A stretch of 64,000 nucleotides of DNA from Rhipicephalus microplus. Taxonomy: Eukaryota; Arthropoda; Arachnida; Ixodida; Ixodidae. Each line of letters starts with the position of its first letter. The stretch's first letter is position 1. Below the pieces are notes generated by a model. The model saw nothing but the letters and a program-made list of their open reading frames with translations. It had not been told where the DNA came from and did not search any database. Location of the stretch: positions 58,530,771 through 58,594,770 of the forward strand of contig NC_134705.1 of assembly GCF_043290135.1 (NCBI RefSeq), in the 5' to 3' direction. Positions 63,682 through 64,000 of this stretch are shown piece by piece. Position numbers and translations under genes: made by a program.

Positions 63682-64000
63682 GTATGCTGTACTCTCAATG
63701 ACCTACATAACTGCAGCGGGTAAATCATGCTGCAGTATCGTGGTGTACAGTTGTGCCCACTAATAGGGTAAACCCTTAGCAGTGCCATTTTTTGGGCGTG
63801 TTGGTAAAGGGAGCTTGACGACATATTGAGCGCTAAGAGACAGGGACAGGAGAGAGTGGACACCACAATGCGCTAACTTCAACAATTTTTATTTTCAGGA
63901 AACGCGAACCTATAAATCCGTGTACAGTGGCGCCACCAGTCTAACCACTAGCCCAGCAGAAAAGCCCTTTCTCGATCTAACAAGTCAACTGACGGTGCAC
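63682..64000 (+). other. Start of the next sulfotransferase intron
   Basis: GTATGC donor at 63682, followed by non-coding sequence to the window edge. The frame runs on to 63763 only by chance. Confidence 0.7.

Overview
The window looks like the genome of a hard (ixodid, probably metastriate) tick. The evidence is an arthropod-type gene structure with multi-kilobase introns, several copies of a tRNA-derived SINE that resembles the tick family Ruka, tick-style non-LTR retrotransposons, Penelope-like remnants, and very low host-gene density. I name no species. All identifications come from reading the sequence; no database search was run.

Host genes. Only two host genes are supported, both on the + strand and both partial. 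At 10192-10332 there is a terminal coding exon. Its coiled-coil tail and its ending (FADWFF) resemble the C-terminus of SIPA1-like RapGAP proteins. It is followed by several kb of repeat-poor, AT-rich DNA that could be a long 3' UTR. At 59146-59321 and 63529-63681 lie two consecutive exons of a cytosolic sulfotransferase. They contain the PAPS-binding YPKCGTTW loop and the KTHLP catalytic-histidine motif, and their splice phases match. The gene continues past the right edge. A CpG-rich block ending in a strong donor site (36895/36896) may be a non-coding first exon of this or another gene.

Mobile-element layout. 1-9.2 kb: a Tigger-type MITE, then a pogo/Tigger-like transposon (3527-7853) split by a 3.4-kb Kolobok/Mutator-like transposon (3931-7343) with a decayed transposase, then a foldback element (8045-8561). 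15.8-25 kb: MITEs, two decayed LINEs (one carrying a nested SINE), an RTE tail, a 202-bp GATA microsatellite and a SINE. 26.0-31.4 kb: a full-length but mutated I-like LINE with a 12-bp target-site duplication, inserted in a satellite-like array. 31.4-34.8 kb: that array, containing two copies of a 380-bp MITE, followed by a composite repeat with a CATCCGTGCGTC-type minisatellite core. 38.8-40.1 kb: two SINEs and a Penelope-type tail with a hammerhead-like core. 43.76-49.35 kb: a second, structurally intact I-like LINE with both ORFs open and a perfect 12-bp target-site duplication; this is the best candidate for a recently active element. 50-58.5 kb: SINEs, a decayed LINE gag region, an RTE fragment and a Penelope RT fragment. 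59.3-63.5 kb: the sulfotransferase intron, full of repeats.

The two I-like LINEs share an ORF1-5 nt-ORF2 layout, three gag zinc knuckles, endonuclease, RT and RNase H domains, a C-terminal zinc-finger-like motif and a (TGAC)n 3' end. They presumably belong to one clade that may also have supplied the machinery for some SINEs, but that link is not shown here.
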